Positions 11,581 through 23,181 of a DNA stretch of 64,000 nt are shown here, in pieces (the first letter of the stretch is position 1; the number at the start of each line of letters is the position of its first letter). The stretch comes from Heligmosomoides polygyrus polygyrus (Eukaryota > Nematoda > Chromadorea > Rhabditida > Heligmosomidae): NCBI GenBank assembly GCA_947396885.1, contig OX377205.1, positions 67,800,969 to 67,864,968 on the forward strand, written 5' to 3'. Below the pieces are notes generated by a model. It worked only from the letters and a program-made list of their open reading frames with translations. It did no database searches and was not told the origin of the DNA. The translations under genes were made by a program, and so were the position numbers.

Positions 11581-13694
11581 GACGGACATTATCAACTTAG
11601 CGCTCCTTCGTAGCTAACGCTCAATCAAAGTGAAATGAAGATTTCCGAAAATACTGGGTTGAAGGCAGGCCCTGTTACATAGTTCTCGAAACTTGTATTC
11701 GAAAAGCAATAACTCTGCTCAGGAAGTGTCTTTTCGTCCAATCCAAAAACGACTATGAGCGCTACTTCTCTGCCAAGGTGAAATGTATTGGCAAATCGCG
11801 TTTTCTCAAAACCATATGAATTATGGCGCTTAAAATTGCCGTGAATTTGTCAAATCGACATTATGCTGTTCATTTCCCTAATGAAGGCATCAGGGTTCTT
11901 GATAAAAAAGTGCTCGCTTAAATCTGTGTCTGGATTAATATTTAGCACGCTTTTGTATCAACCGATCGAGACTGTCAGAAACTTGCTTACAAACTAACAG
12001 TACATGGGTTTAGTTCTTCAACGAGGTAGAAGATGGCTCCGTGGTAATCGACTACACCGCACTATCCGCAGAGCCTCTAAAAACGGTGAGTCTGATGCTC
12101 CGCCAAAGTACTTGGACTGAAATTGTGAAAGGACGATATTTGCTTAACCAACCTGCAAATCCACAGATTTTTTTAACGCTTTGTTTTTCCTCCAACATCG
12201 GCGCAAATGATGTAGCAGAGTAAATCAAAAAGTACCGGGAGTCAACAAAAGACAAAGGGTTTCTCGCCCTTTCTACCAAACGTCGCGACCTTGTTTTTTA
12301 AAATTGCCCCGCCTCTGGTGTGGTTTGCCTTAAGAAAAATCGAAGAAGCATAGTTTTTATTTAGTACACGTTCAACATAGTTACCATAGCACATCATCAC
12401 CATCATGGAGATTTATTTACTTAACTACTCAAATACAAATGCACCAAAGTTCCAAGCAATGACCATTCGATGCCCTTGCAATGCCTATATCAAGAAAAGT
12501 GGCGTTTTCATTGCGTACACCAAGCCTCACAACTCGTCCCTTCCATAGGAAGTGTTTCTTGATTGTGCTGAAGGAGGGTGAGGAATCCACATCAGCGTTG
12601 AGTTCTTTAATCACATAATGCTGCCGACGTGCGACCTGAAACGTTGTGTACGTTCACGGCGTACACTGGACCAACTATTCGTTGGCTTCTGGTTTCTACT
12701 TTTTTCAGCGTCGGGGTATTTTTCAATGCTCAGCGGTTTTACCAAAATATTATTCTAATATCTCTAATATCCTGAGACACTTGAGGACTTCAACAGTGGT
12801 GTCTCACCGTCGGCCATTCAAGCGTTAATAAATTTCTTCAGACCTAATACAAAAAAAAACTAAAAAAAAGTATTTCAAACCACGCAACTGAAATTTTTTG
12901 GGTATACTTCAGATTCGCTTCACTCTTCCCTCGGACACACAAATGTTAAGAATCAAGAACATCTCCGGGCAAAATCTGAAGTGGATAGTGAAGGTATTTC
13001 CTCCTTTTCTACTTAGCCCTTCACCTGAATCTCTATGCGGGATTGCAAGGCTCGGTAGAATGGCCTTGCCTATTTGAGGTGGGGTAGACTAAAACACCCA
13101 GATATTCGTCGGTTAGCCTCCTGTCGAGACCTTGGAGTAGGAGCAATTTCACCACTCTTCAAAGCAGTTCATAGGCACGTTCTGGAAAGTCCTCTGAGCT
13201 TGTAGAGCCTTGTCTGATGTCTGGTCAAACTATACTGTAAAAACCAGACACTTTGTAGACGAACGCAATCTACGAAATTCGAGCCTTCCCCGCCCAAGGG
13301 GTGCTGCACAGGGGAGAGACAGCTCAGATCAAGGTCGTCCTCAACAGCTCGAATGTCGTTCTGCCTGAAACCATACACTACGATGACAAGGTTGGCGAGA
13401 GAACAAAGACCTTCGAAATGATGTCCGCGAGCAAGTCAATACCCGATTTCTAGCTTGCCATCGATTACGAGTTCCTCGGCGGTGCCCGCTCACGATGCAA
13501 GAGGCAGCGGATCCTGTCGCCTGTCAAGAAACGCTATCAGTTTGATATTTTCTACAGTTTTTAGACTCCTCTCGAGCAGATTTTTTTCTCGCCAGTTGTT
13601 CACCTTGATGCCTAGAATTCCTCGATTTTTTAGCATTCACACTAACCCAAGCGATATACTTGTCAGTCCTTATTAGTCCATGCTAGCCTACCCG
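11581..13694. other. Intergenic, no supported gene
   Basis: AT-rich sequence with short open frames on both strands. A minus-strand open frame near 13169-13378 lies close to the VWA-like remnant below but shows no motif of its own. Confidence 0.35.
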
Positions 13695-13928
13695 TCAGCG
13701 ATCCAGCGTTCTATCCGAATAAGAGATTATTCTTCGAATCTCGAGTTGTTCTTCGTGGGTCAACGGCTTAACCTTACTGATCGCTGCTCTAACAGATACT
13801 GAATTCATTTTCATCAATTTCGTGTCGTAGCCTATCCCAACAATAAATATTTGATCGTGATTCTCGCCCAAGCGCTGACCGGCTGAGTAAACCTCAGCGA
13901 GCAAATCAGCCAGTTGCGTCATGCCGTC
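13695..13928 (-). pseudogene. Probable von Willebrand factor A-like domain fragment
   Basis: About 75 codons read L-A-D-L-L followed by YSAGQRLGENHDQIFIVGIG and a D-T-K-L-M segment. This is the pattern of the second half of a VWA Rossmann fold (amphipathic helix, then a hydrophobic strand ending in G-x-G) as seen in nematode VWA/C-type-lectin secreted proteins. The first half with the metal-binding D-x-S-x-S is not visible in the preceding 300 bp, where frames are broken. I therefore read it as a remnant or a single orphan exon. The assignment rests on pattern resemblance only. Confidence 0.4.
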
Positions 13929-14379
13929 TCAAACAGTGGTTGTTCTGCTGATTTTTGTTGAATTTCGAGGTGAGTATTTGGTGTCCTGGTCCTCGAGAAT
14001 CGCAGAAAACGAACATTGTCATCACGCTGAATCGCAAGACGACAAACCGTTGCAATCATAAAGACACAAGGCGCTCTCACAACAACAAAAAACATTGCTT
14101 TGAAGTCCAACCATGATTGTTAGAGAATAAACTTTCCTCGTTGGATTCCTAATAAAAGAAGTGCTCCGACAAGCCTAGCGGCGTGTCTCGCACTTGCGCG
14201 TTTCGCGCGACTTTGAGCACCACTGACTTATGGAAAGTGGTTTTTGTAAACCATAAAATTCGCTAACATCTAGGACCTGGTGAGTACTTTATCGGCATCA
14301 AGCCGTTCACCACTTCGGTAACTTTATCATAGACATTCTCTCCGGACCAGCCATTAATGTCATTGGTTTGTGCTGCGCA

Positions 14380-15480
14380 GCACTTCTGTCCCTCAGGTTG
14401 CTCCTCCGCAACAGTTCTCATGCTCAGCAGCTAGCGTTTCCAGATATCGTCGACATGTCTTCCGAAGCCAGGTTCCTCCTCACTCGTTTCTTCTTCTTAA
14501 AGGATCTAATTGTTGGTCCGTCTTTACTGGTCTTCCCTTCCACTCTTTAGTTCCCTACCTTCCTGGTCACAACTCCTAGCCCACTTCTTTGTTTCCACTA
14601 CTGACCTCATAGTGGTATCTTCTTGCTGGTTTATTTATCTTGGCTCCTCCTCCAGGTTGTTCCTTTCCCTCCTGGTCGCTCTCCTCGCTCTCTTGGTCTA
14701 CCTTAGAGGTCCCCCTTACTGCCCTTTTCTACCACCCCCTCCCATGCTCACGGTAGACGTCGGTGACACATATTCAGAATCAGGACGGTTGTTGCGCGAC
14801 GTAGGGGGCCGTCTTCTAGATCCAGGGGCTCAGAGAACTTTTCTTCCGAATCCAGAAGCTCAGAAGCGCGCGCAGTTGCCACTGTGTCGAGCATGAAGAG
14901 GCTATGCAGAGGCAGGTTCCTTGCTCTCCGTATGAATTCCCTTATGGCTCCCTTTTTGTTGGTTCCTCGTTCTGGTATCGCCTCCAGGTCCATTCATTCA
15001 GTTAGATTCCTCCCCCTTGGGATCCTTCTTACTATTCTACCCCAATAAAATAGCCCTCCCACGCCACGACACGACGACGGCGAGCGAACGCCCATTGCGC
15101 GACATCGGTGTCATATCTTCTAAATCCGGTCTCCCTTACCGGTAATGAATCCCCTTTCTCCCTTGCTGATCCTCCTTACTGCCCCCCCCTGATTGCTAAC
15201 TCCCTCCTCCTTATTGCCTATACCCTTCTTGGTGCTACCTCCTGGCCTCATTCATTGTTCCCCCTATCAACCCCCATCCCGATACCTCCTTCAGGTCGTT
15301 CCCTCTGAATGCTGTCGGTTCTCCACCCTCGAAATCTCCCTTCTACTCTTACCCTCAGTGTCTTCCCATGCTAATTGCACGAAGTCGGCTTCTGAATCTG
15401 GACGCTCAGAAACGCGCATAGGTGCTGTTGTGTCAAGCAGTAAAGAGCTGCGCTTCCCCTGCTGCAGCAGCATCCCACGT
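14380..15480. repeat. Diverged C/T-rich dispersed repeat region
   Basis: Several segments (TCCCCCTTACTGCCC, CTGGTCGCTC, a GACGTCGGTG...TCAGAATC core and CTCAGAAACGCGC) recur in changed form at about 14.75-14.87, 15.10-15.18 and 15.36-15.43 kb and again at about 6.0-6.25 kb. The long open frames crossing it follow base composition, so I do not call a gene. Confidence 0.4.
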
Positions 15481-15519
15481 TCAACAGCAAATTTCACCCG
15501 CGCTGTAGATGATGCTGCC

Positions 15520-15770
15520 TGTCTCACTCAGGGTAGATCACTCGACCGCCCAATCTGGGGCCGTATGCTCGTCTACCCCGAGTCTCCCCCGATGGAGGAT
15601 CGGGGTGGGATAAAATATGCTGATATTGATTGATTCTCCCCCAACGGGGGAGCACGAGCACACGGCCCCTGGGCATGATGGGCGTATCTCCCATAGGTTA
15701 TATCACCCTACCGCCCCCGCTTGGATGATGAGGCGTATTTCACTTAGGTTAGATCACTCAAACGTCATCG
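15520..15770. repeat. Approximate tandem repeat, ~100-bp spacing
   Basis: Three diverged units share (C/T)AGGTTAGATCACTC followed by ACCGCCC and a GATGATGRGGCGTATYTC segment (about 15528, 15695 and 15748). No coding signal. Confidence 0.5.
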
Positions 15771-16282
15771 ACCGCGTACTCAATTATATAGTGGTAGATA
15801 GATAAGCGTTCAAGCTCTCAAAATCACAGCCAGAATCGAAGCAGTTAATAGCCTTGAAGTTTTTGGCGACTCTGTTCGGTGTTGGTTTCGTGAAGCTGTG
15901 CACCTAGATTGTTACAGAGCTTCATTCGACTTACATTTCTCTGCTGCTGACAGCCATTGTTGTTGCAGTTCATGCTCCTATATTTGAAACCATTTTCGAA
16001 CGAAAAGAAAAATCAAATATCAGTTTACTCTTTACATGCTTCCTCTTTCTTGATGCTTAAGTAATCAGTTTTCTATGCGAGCAACGAAAGTGTGTATGTG
16101 CAAAGAAAAGCTGAGCGCAGCTTGAAGGGCGAGTAGCCGAACGATAGATTTGAATGCGGGAAGTGGTGTCTGCCTCAGAAATACAAAAGTACAAGGAACT
16201 CCACTCCAGCCGCATAAGAAATAAACTTTTAGCCGATTGAAAATTGGTCAATAGCATAGCAGTCAGAGGTGTGCTACGTTCT
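15771..16282. other. Intergenic, nothing recognised
   Basis: No supported gene or repeat. Confidence 0.35.
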
Positions 16283-16355
16283 AGGCCCCAGCGGTGGCGT
16301 AGAGAACAGAGAGCTGAACTCATAGGAAGCCGCTTGTTCGAATCCGCTCCGTGTC
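16283..16355 (+). repeat. tRNA-like repeat (SINE-type) sequence
   Basis: An A-box-like GTGGCGTAGAGAAC lies 5' to a good B box, GTTCGAATCC, at the spacing of a tRNA gene. Acceptor-stem pairing is poor, so this is a tRNA-derived repeat rather than a functional tRNA. A similar arrangement on the minus strand occurs at about 16975-17040 (GATTCGAATCCGC as the B box). Confidence 0.35.
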
Positions 16356-17110
16356 ACTCTGTTTTGCAAGTTTATAAAAGCAGTGGGGATTGGATTCAAT
16401 AGCAATACTAGTAAACTTCGCTGCATCATTTTTGTAGAAAGATAGTGTAGTTTAAAGCGTTGCTCGATCAGTTCTCTTACGATTTTCCTCAAAATTCCAG
16501 CAGAGGCAGATCGACATTAAACTTGTATTATGTGCTGGCGCTATAAAATCTTATAGTCATTACTTTCGTAACAGATAAAAATTGAAATTATCAAAAAGCT
16601 TGAAAGAATTATAAAAACGAGTCAATATTGGCTGTTCGTGGCCATAACACTCCAAGCGCTTGGTCGCAATCATTCGCACTTTGATTTTCACTACGTCCCT
16701 GAAGACAGTGCGCTAAGTTAACGTATATTTTGCCACGGCAGCAGTCGTTAGTTTTGTGTCTCAATATTCTTCTACATCCTTGTATGCCTCGTCAATTTTT
16801 TATCGAAGTTTCATAAAGGAGCGAGTTAATAAATAGAGCAGACTGCAACCAGTCGGCCAGTCGAATACTGTGAATAATTATATAATACTGCTATTAAATC
16901 CAATATTCCTTTTTTATTCCTTTCGTTTTTAGTTTTATAAGCATGCCAAATAGGAACACAACGAGCGGATTCGAATCTTCGATCCTGTGAAACCGCCGTT
17001 CCACCTCCTAGGCCATCAGTGGCCAGCCTCAATGCAAACCCTTAAATGCGAGAGGCTTCATCACCCAGCCTTTAATCGGCCGAAACACGGTTCTTTGCAG
17101 GACTCAGGTC
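16356..17110. other. Intergenic, AT-rich
   Basis: No gene; only the minus-strand tRNA-like piece near 16975-17040 mentioned for the neighbouring repeat. Confidence 0.35.
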
Positions 17111-19060
17111 AATTTATTTATTTACTTATTTTGTACCTGAACAATCACGCAGGTTAACACGAAAACAAACAAACAAACAAACAAAAAAGATCTTGTTAGT
17201 GAATAGAAAAACTCAGATATCGATAACCAATACAAACACGAACAACTCGGCAAGCCATTAAGAAGCTTCTTGGAGGTACCGGTCAATAAGCCTTTTGTAT
17301 TGCCTCAGTGAATTTGGTACACCGATTTTCCTAAAAAAAAAAAACATTAGCAACTCAGAGCCGGTCCGATGTGTAAAAAATGCCGATCTTACATTAGCTC
17401 TAGCTCTTGGTATTTGCATCTTACTTTGACCGCCTCTAGTTCTAGAAGGTGATACAGAATAGAAATCATGGAGGCGAAGGCCCCATGTGCCATTCATCAA
17501 CTTGTAAATTGCTATTAAATCGTATCGCTTCCTACGGCAAGCGAGAGACTGCAAATTGAAGATCTTGTTCCTTACAGTGGCAGGTGAAATGGTGGTATAA
17601 TCACAACCGTGTACTCTTGTCCAGAGCTTTCTTGTGAAACTGTTTTGCACAGACTCTAGCTTAACGATTTCACGCTTACACTTAAGGCTAAACACAGTGG
17701 TACCATATTCAAGCACAGGCCTAATATATGCTTTGTAGGCCAGCGACATGTGGATGACTGAATTTGTTTTTAGTGCCTTAAATATGCTATGCACAATCCT
17801 ATCCCTTCTCTTTGCTATTAATTCACAATGTTCTTTTAGCAACAATGTTGAGTCTAGAATAAATCCCAGGTCACGTAAAGTAGTTGTACTCCTAAGCTGA
17901 AATACATCAGTGTGATAGACCTTTTTGTTAACTTTTAATTTTTGGCCTGATAGTGGAAGATTTCATCTTGCTGACCAGTCCACAATAGTATTAACATGGT
18001 CGTCCACACCTACGATATTTTCGTAAATTTTTATATTATCCGCAAATACTTTGCAGGATACACCATGCTGATCGATCAAAAAGGGAATCTCAGATATGTA
18101 AATATTGAAAAGAATTGGAGAGAACACCTCCTTGAGGGACACTGCTAGTAGCCAGAAGTGGTCCGGAAAATGATTCGTTAACTCTAACTTGAAAACATCT
18201 ATTTGTTATGAAGGTCCCTCCTATACAATTAGTTATTCTAGGATGGATACCAATGTTTTCAAGCCATAAGATAAGCGTGTTGCAAGTGACAGGCTTGTTG
18301 CAATTGATGACATGTAGCTAGATAAGCTTGTTTAATGGAACTTTATCAAAAGCCTTCATATAATCAAAGTAGACAACGTCTACATCAATTCTTTCATCGA
18401 GAGCTTGGGTCCATTCATTTAATGTTGACAACATTAATGTCTCGGTACACCTAACGGTTCGAAAGCCGTGTTGATTTTCTTGAATAAGAAAGTTAGATTC
18501 CAAGTAATCAACGAGAGCAGGTTTTAGCTTCCTCTCGAAAACCCTAGCAAAAATTGAATTGATGCTTACGGGGCGATAGTTGCCAACAAAATGGTGCGGC
18601 ATTTTCTTTGGGATCGGAATAAGGGAGGCATGTTTCCATCGAACAGGTACTTCACCTGACATGTAGCTAGCATTAAATATATGCTCTAGTGGATAGGATA
18701 TGGCGATGGCAGTTCTACGGATAAAGTACGACGGTACTTCATCCAGAGTTATGGTATGTGTCGCAGGTAAGCTTGATAACTCGTTGTAAAATTCTTCCTT
18801 ATAAAACCAAATTGAGCTTTCCATAGTGCAAGAAGAGCTCCTTGTACTACAACAGTCATTGTTGACAGGACAGCTTAAATATGATCTTTGAAATTGCCTA
18901 CTTAGCATAGTTGCCTTTGCCAAATCAGTTGCTGCTGAGCGACCAGCTTCATCTTTCAGAGTTGGTATCCGTTCGGGACGCTTCAACACACAATTCAGCA
19001 GCTTGTAAAGATTTGTTTGGCCTGAGCTTTCAAGAATTTTTCTTTCCACATATTTACTTG
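17111..19060 (-). pseudogene. Inactivated CR1-clade LINE, 5' truncated
   Basis: Minus-strand reading shows a reverse transcriptase: W-K-x-A-x-L-I-P-I-P-K-K (about 18615), N-Y-R-P-V-S (about 18570), QHGFR (about 18470), D-x-x-K-A-F-D-K-V-P (about 18350), then S-V-P-Q-G-G-V-L-S and FADN (18033-18048), and the CR1-type C-terminal tail (Y-x-R-P-V-L-E-Y-G-T-T-V-F, ...RR-K-R-Y-D-L-I-x-I-Y-K) at 17258-17845. It is dead: an in-frame TAG at 18318-18320, a 2-bp deletion near 18115, and the catalytic FADD changed to FADN. The 3' end carries an (AATA)n tail near 17111-17132 on the plus strand, as expected for this clade. The N-terminal endonuclease region is missing. Confidence 0.9.
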
Positions 19061-19286
19061 CATTTTTGTATTCTTAAGACAGAGCTACTTCCCTACATAT
19101 ACACCAATGCCGCCGTTCCGATATACCGTTCGGGTAGTCTTCTGAAGAGATACTCAAAGCTGGCATCTTCTAGCCTGTGGAGGGTGTGCGGGGAACATGG
19201 ATGTTTCTACAGACTAGTAGAGCTCTTAGGTTCCTCTGAGGTTTACAAGTTTCAACTAGAGTAAAGAAGAGCAGCATTCTAAACCT

Positions 19287-19395
19287 GAAAGCTTCTTCTT
19301 CTTCTTCTTCTTCTTCTTCTTCTTCTTCTTCTTCTTCTTCTTCTTCTTCTTCTTCTTCTTCTTCTTCTTCTTCTTCTTCTTCTTCTTCTTCTTCA
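19287..19395 (-). repeat. (GAA)n tail of the RTE copy, ~35 units
   Basis: A pure (TTC)n run on the plus strand, i.e. (GAA)n on the strand of the adjacent RTE. The RTE copy at 33.9 kb ends in the same position with only about four GAA units, so this microsatellite is the element's own 3' tail that has expanded. Confidence 0.95.
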
Positions 19396-19424
19396 GCGTC
19401 TGTCCCGCTTCGTAGCGGGGTCCG

Positions 19425-21422
19425 CTATTCTGGTGTCATGACGCCACCTTTCCGATCCAGCGCTAGATCAGGGTGGACACCAGCCGCTTTCAAGTCCGTA
19501 TGTAACGTATCAGCCCAGCGCTGCTTCGGGCGCCCTCTAGGCCGCTTTCCTATTACCTTGAAGTTGAGGCCTATCTTGCGGACGCTATCTTCCTTTCCAC
19601 GCAGAACGTGGCCGTACCATCGTAAGAGAGCTTCGCGCATCTTGTCCGCTATCGGCGCGACACCGAACTTCTGCCGAATAGCTTCGTTTCGGATGCGGTC
19701 CATGCGCTTGACTCCAGCCGTCCAGCGCCGCATCTTCGTCTCCATGACGCTGAGGCGCGTTTCAACTTCCTTGGTCGCAGGCCAACACTCAGCGCCGTAC
19801 ATCGCTACTGGCCGGATGACTGCCCTGTAGATCTTTGACTTAAAGCGCTCTGGTATCTTCTTGTCGCAGAGCACGCCAGTCAACGAGCGCCACTTGGACC
19901 AAGCTGCACTCACGCGTGAATTCACTTCGACCATCAGTTTGCCGTCAGACGCGACTGCTGATCCCAGGTACTTAAAGACCGCAGTGAGTGGAAGCTCGAT
20001 GCCGTTAACCTTGATGGAGCTGGACTCGGTAACGTCCGTCGTTAAATATTCGGTCTTCTTCACGTTTAATCTGAGTCCAAACCGCTCCAAGCGATCACTC
20101 CAAGCTTGCAACTCTCGCTCGAGTTCTCCTTTATCTTCGCTAGCGAGCATCACGTCATCGACATAAAGCAACGTCCAAGGGACGGGCTTCTGAAGATCTC
20201 GTGTGATGGCATCCATGACGACAACAAAGAGGAGTGGGGAAAGCGCAGAACCCTGGTGTACCCCGACAGAGATGGGGAACTCCATCGAGGTTCCAGCTGC
20301 AGCTTGAACTCGACTCTTTGGACAAGAGTAGAGAATTCGCACCCACTCTATGAGCTCTTCGGGAACTCCATGATGTCGCAAGGCGTACCATATCACTTCA
20401 CGCGGTACGCGGTCAAAGGCCTTCTCCAAGTCGAGGAAGGCGATATGCACTGCCTTCTGTTTCTCACGATGCTTCTCTATCAGGAGGCGGGCGGCGTGAA
20501 TGGCATCAACGGTGCCACAGCCAGCCACGAAGCCGCACTGATTGCTGGAAAGCTGGACGATGTCCCGAATTCGTCCATCGACAATTCGCTCAAAGATCTT
20601 CATGCTGTGCGAAAGCAAGCGAATCGGACGGTAATTGGAGCAGTCTGCAGGACAACCCTTCTTCTTCAAAATCGGGATCGTCGTACTTTGGCGCCAACAC
20701 TCAGGCACCTTCTTCTCCGCCACAACCTTATTAAAGAACTCCCCCAACCACTCAGCAGGGTACCAGTAGTTGGACTTCCACAAATCAGCTGCCACGTCAT
20801 CGGACCCAGTCGCTTTGCCTGGCCTCATCTTCTTCAAAGCCGTTTCAATCTCCTCCACGGTGATCTTCTGAACGGGGCCGTGGGTTGGAGCCGTTGAAGG
20901 GATGGCTGGATGAGGGAACTCTACCGTAGAGACTTCCTCAAAGTAATCGCGCCATCGCTTCAATGCCTTCTTGCGGTCCGTAAGAAGATGGCCCTTCTCA
21001 TCATTGATGCCGAAGAACTTCTCGATGTCCTCGGTCTGGTGATGGCGATTCATTGCAAGTCGGTACAGATACCGCTCGCCATCGCGTGACTCGAGCTTCT
21101 CGTTGACATCTCCATAATGAGTGGCTTTTGCGACAGCCACGGCCTTCTTTGCAGCTTTCCTCGCTTCTTGGTACTTCCGCCAGTTATCGGCCGTCTTTTC
21201 GCCGAGAAACACGTGATAAAGCGACTTCTTCTTTCGCACTTTTGCTTTCACGTCATCTGTCCACAGCCATGCCTGCTTGTCGACCTTCCGTCGTCCAGGC
21301 TTCGTAATGCCGAGTTCTGACTGTGCAGCTTGACGAATCGCGTCGGTCGCCTTCTTCCAAGTTTCGTCGACAGTCGTGACTGTCGGTAACCGCACGCGAG
21401 AAATCACAGCTGCTTCCTTCAC
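19425..21422 (-). pseudogene. RTE reverse transcriptase ORF, mostly intact
   Basis: A 665-codon open frame encodes the linker and the reverse transcriptase of an RTE polyprotein. Motifs in order: a Lys-rich linker, N-Y-R-P-I-R-L-L-S, N-Q-C-G-F-V-A-G, F-L-D-L-E-K-A-F-D-R-V-P, V-H-Q-G-S-A-L-S-P-L-L-F and the catalytic YVDD at 20154-20166 (about residue 419), then the C-terminal RWYGHVLR segment. It is not a complete ORF. A 1-bp deletion near 21487 separates it from the endonuclease frame, and another 1-bp deletion near 19450 replaces the normal C-terminus with a short different tail. The RT core itself has no stop. Confidence 0.9.
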
Positions 21423-21472
21423 TCTCTTTCGCCACCACTTGATTCTAGCTGCACAGCATCGCTCAACCTGCT

Positions 21473-22080
21473 TCAGCCTCGGAGGGGGATCTTCAAAGTG
21501 CAGATCAGCGGTCGATGCTGTGGGGCGACCGTCTCATACGGCACGATCTTCGCGTCTGTGACAAGACTCCGGTCGCGATCCTTCACAAGCACAAAGTCTA
21601 TCTGAGACTTGGAGCTCCCACTATAATATGAGATGAGGTGGGAGTCGCGTTTTCGGAAGACGGTGTTTACAATAGTGAGACTATGCGATCCCGCATACTC
21701 AAGAATGCGCTCACCATCGGCGTTACGTGATCCGTATCCGAAACCACCATGACAGCTGTACCCGTCTTTCGTAGCACCTACGTGCCCATTAAGGTCACCA
21801 GCGACTATGATGACATCTTTCGACGGTACCACTGCTGCCTTCTCATCAAGCAGGCTCCAAAACTCTTCCTTGGCTTGATCCGAGCAGCCAGTCTGCGGAG
21901 CATACGCTGAGAAGAAGTGATAGAGTCGCTCCTTAGCGGCGACAACGATCTTCATCAATCGATCGTCAAAGCGCTCGACGCTTACAATCGAGTCACGAAA
22001 TCGTTCGGAAACGATTATTCCGACACCACTGGTGGTCCTGGATCTTCCACATAGAACGGCCTTAAAGCCACGTCCTATGT
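21473..22080 (-). pseudogene. RTE endonuclease (EEP) fragment
   Basis: In frame with the normal RTE N-terminal region. It shows S-A-Y-A-P-Q-T, A-G-D-L-N-G-H-V-G, S-Q-I-D-F-V-L-V and Q-H-R-P-L-I, the metal- and phosphate-binding blocks of an apurinic-type endonuclease that nicks target DNA. It lacks the N-terminal catalytic N and E blocks because of 5' truncation, and is out of frame with the RT downstream. Confidence 0.85.
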
Positions 22081-22158
22081 CCCTTGACTTGTGGCAGTAC
22101 TACCTCGTCTCCTGCTCCGCACAGAGATCAACTCTTCTACGCTCCAGTGCTTCAACCA

Positions 22159-22478
22159 ACCACGTGGTCTGAATATCCTTGCAAAACTGTGGAGATCTGC
22201 TCTGGCAAGCACACGGACAAGCTGAGTTGATTCTCACAATGTGCAAATCAGCAGGGCTCTGGCTATCTTCATTCCCCTAGCGCCTTTGTCTCATTGATTG
22301 CTGCTTTTTAAAGGCACTGGAGCGTAAGCAGTTAGGCGTCAGTGCTTCTGACTTCGTTTCTCTCTCCTGGCAACTTAACTCAGCTAATTTTTCAAAATTC
22401 AAAAATCTTTTTTGTTCATCAAAAATAGAGCAAATATGCTTTCTAAACATGTAACAATCGCTTTCCAAGAAAACGGTT
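22159..22478. other. Intergenic, nothing recognised
   Basis: No supported feature. Confidence 0.35.
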
Positions 22479-22870
22479 TACATGCGTGGCGGGGGGTTCG
22501 ATTTTCGATTCGTATTTCTGCAACAATGGACCAGAAATCGAACCCCCACCGCCCCTATGTAGACCTCCCTGCTGAAAACTAATTCTTATATGGCTCGAAA
22601 GCGGTTTTGCTCTAACTTTCAAAAAACTATTAACTTTTTTTAAATTTGAAAAACTTACCGGGATATAATTATTTATACAAAATCACTTCAATTTTTTCGC
22701 ATAAAAATCGAAGGCCTCCGCCCCCTATGAAGATCTAGCTTTTGAAACCGACTTTTATACTGTATGAAAGCCCTTTCTTTCTGGTTTTCAAGAAGCCATT
22801 GACACTTTCAATTTTTGAAAAAATTACCGAGTTATAGCCATTTCTGTGAACGTCGAATTTCGTCGCTCCT
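22479..22870. repeat. Hairpin followed by ~175-bp tandem repeat
   Basis: A hairpin at about 22479-22557 (GGCGGGGGGTTCGATTT and its complement) abuts two diverged tandem units, about 22530-22705 and 22706-22870. The units share, in order, AATCGAA...CCGCCCC(C)TATG, a ...TTTCAA(G)AA segment and ...TTTGAAAAA(A)TTACCG. Part of the same unit (AAAAATCGAACCCCACG) recurs at about 23934. No coding role is apparent. Confidence 0.6.
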
Positions 22871-23181
22871 ATGACGTCGGTGCCATATCGGCCATCTATT
22901 CGTTTCAGAAAACCATGAGTTTTACCGTGTGCATTGAACAAGACTTGACTCTTTTTGTGGCAAGATTTTTACTATGTGCGTGATCTGCTTCAGGTAAAAA
23001 ATAATTAATTTTTCTTGAAAAACGAAAACTTAAATACGATCCGCCTTAATCATCGGAGATCGCTATAAAGAAGCTTTATATATCGGAGAACGCAATGGCT
23101 CTACGTAACCTGCCACATTTCCGGGTTCGTTCGACTTCGACACAGAGCTTTTAAAACTATAAGAAGTGTGGATTCTACTCT
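22871..23181. other. Intergenic, nothing recognised
   Basis: No supported feature. Confidence 0.35.

Larger units (their letters stand above)
19396..22158 (-). mobile_element. RTE-type LINE copy 1, 5' truncated
   Basis: Nearly identical over its whole length to the full-length copy at 33902-37037. Homology stops abruptly at about 22158, inside the endonuclease coding region, so the 5' UTR and the start codon are missing. This is the usual result of incomplete target-primed reverse transcription. The 3' end runs into the (GAA)n tail. No clear target duplication could be found. Confidence 0.95.

Noticed and set aside
14510..14896. 128-codon hydrophobic plus-strand frame
   Set aside because: Its sequence is C/T-rich repeat related to 6.1 and 15.3 kb; the hydrophobicity follows from base composition.
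20106..20897. 263-codon plus-strand open frame inside RTE copy 1 (and its twin at 34633-35424)
   Set aside because: Antisense to the reverse transcriptase; both copies show it only because the RTE sequence is conserved on the other strand.
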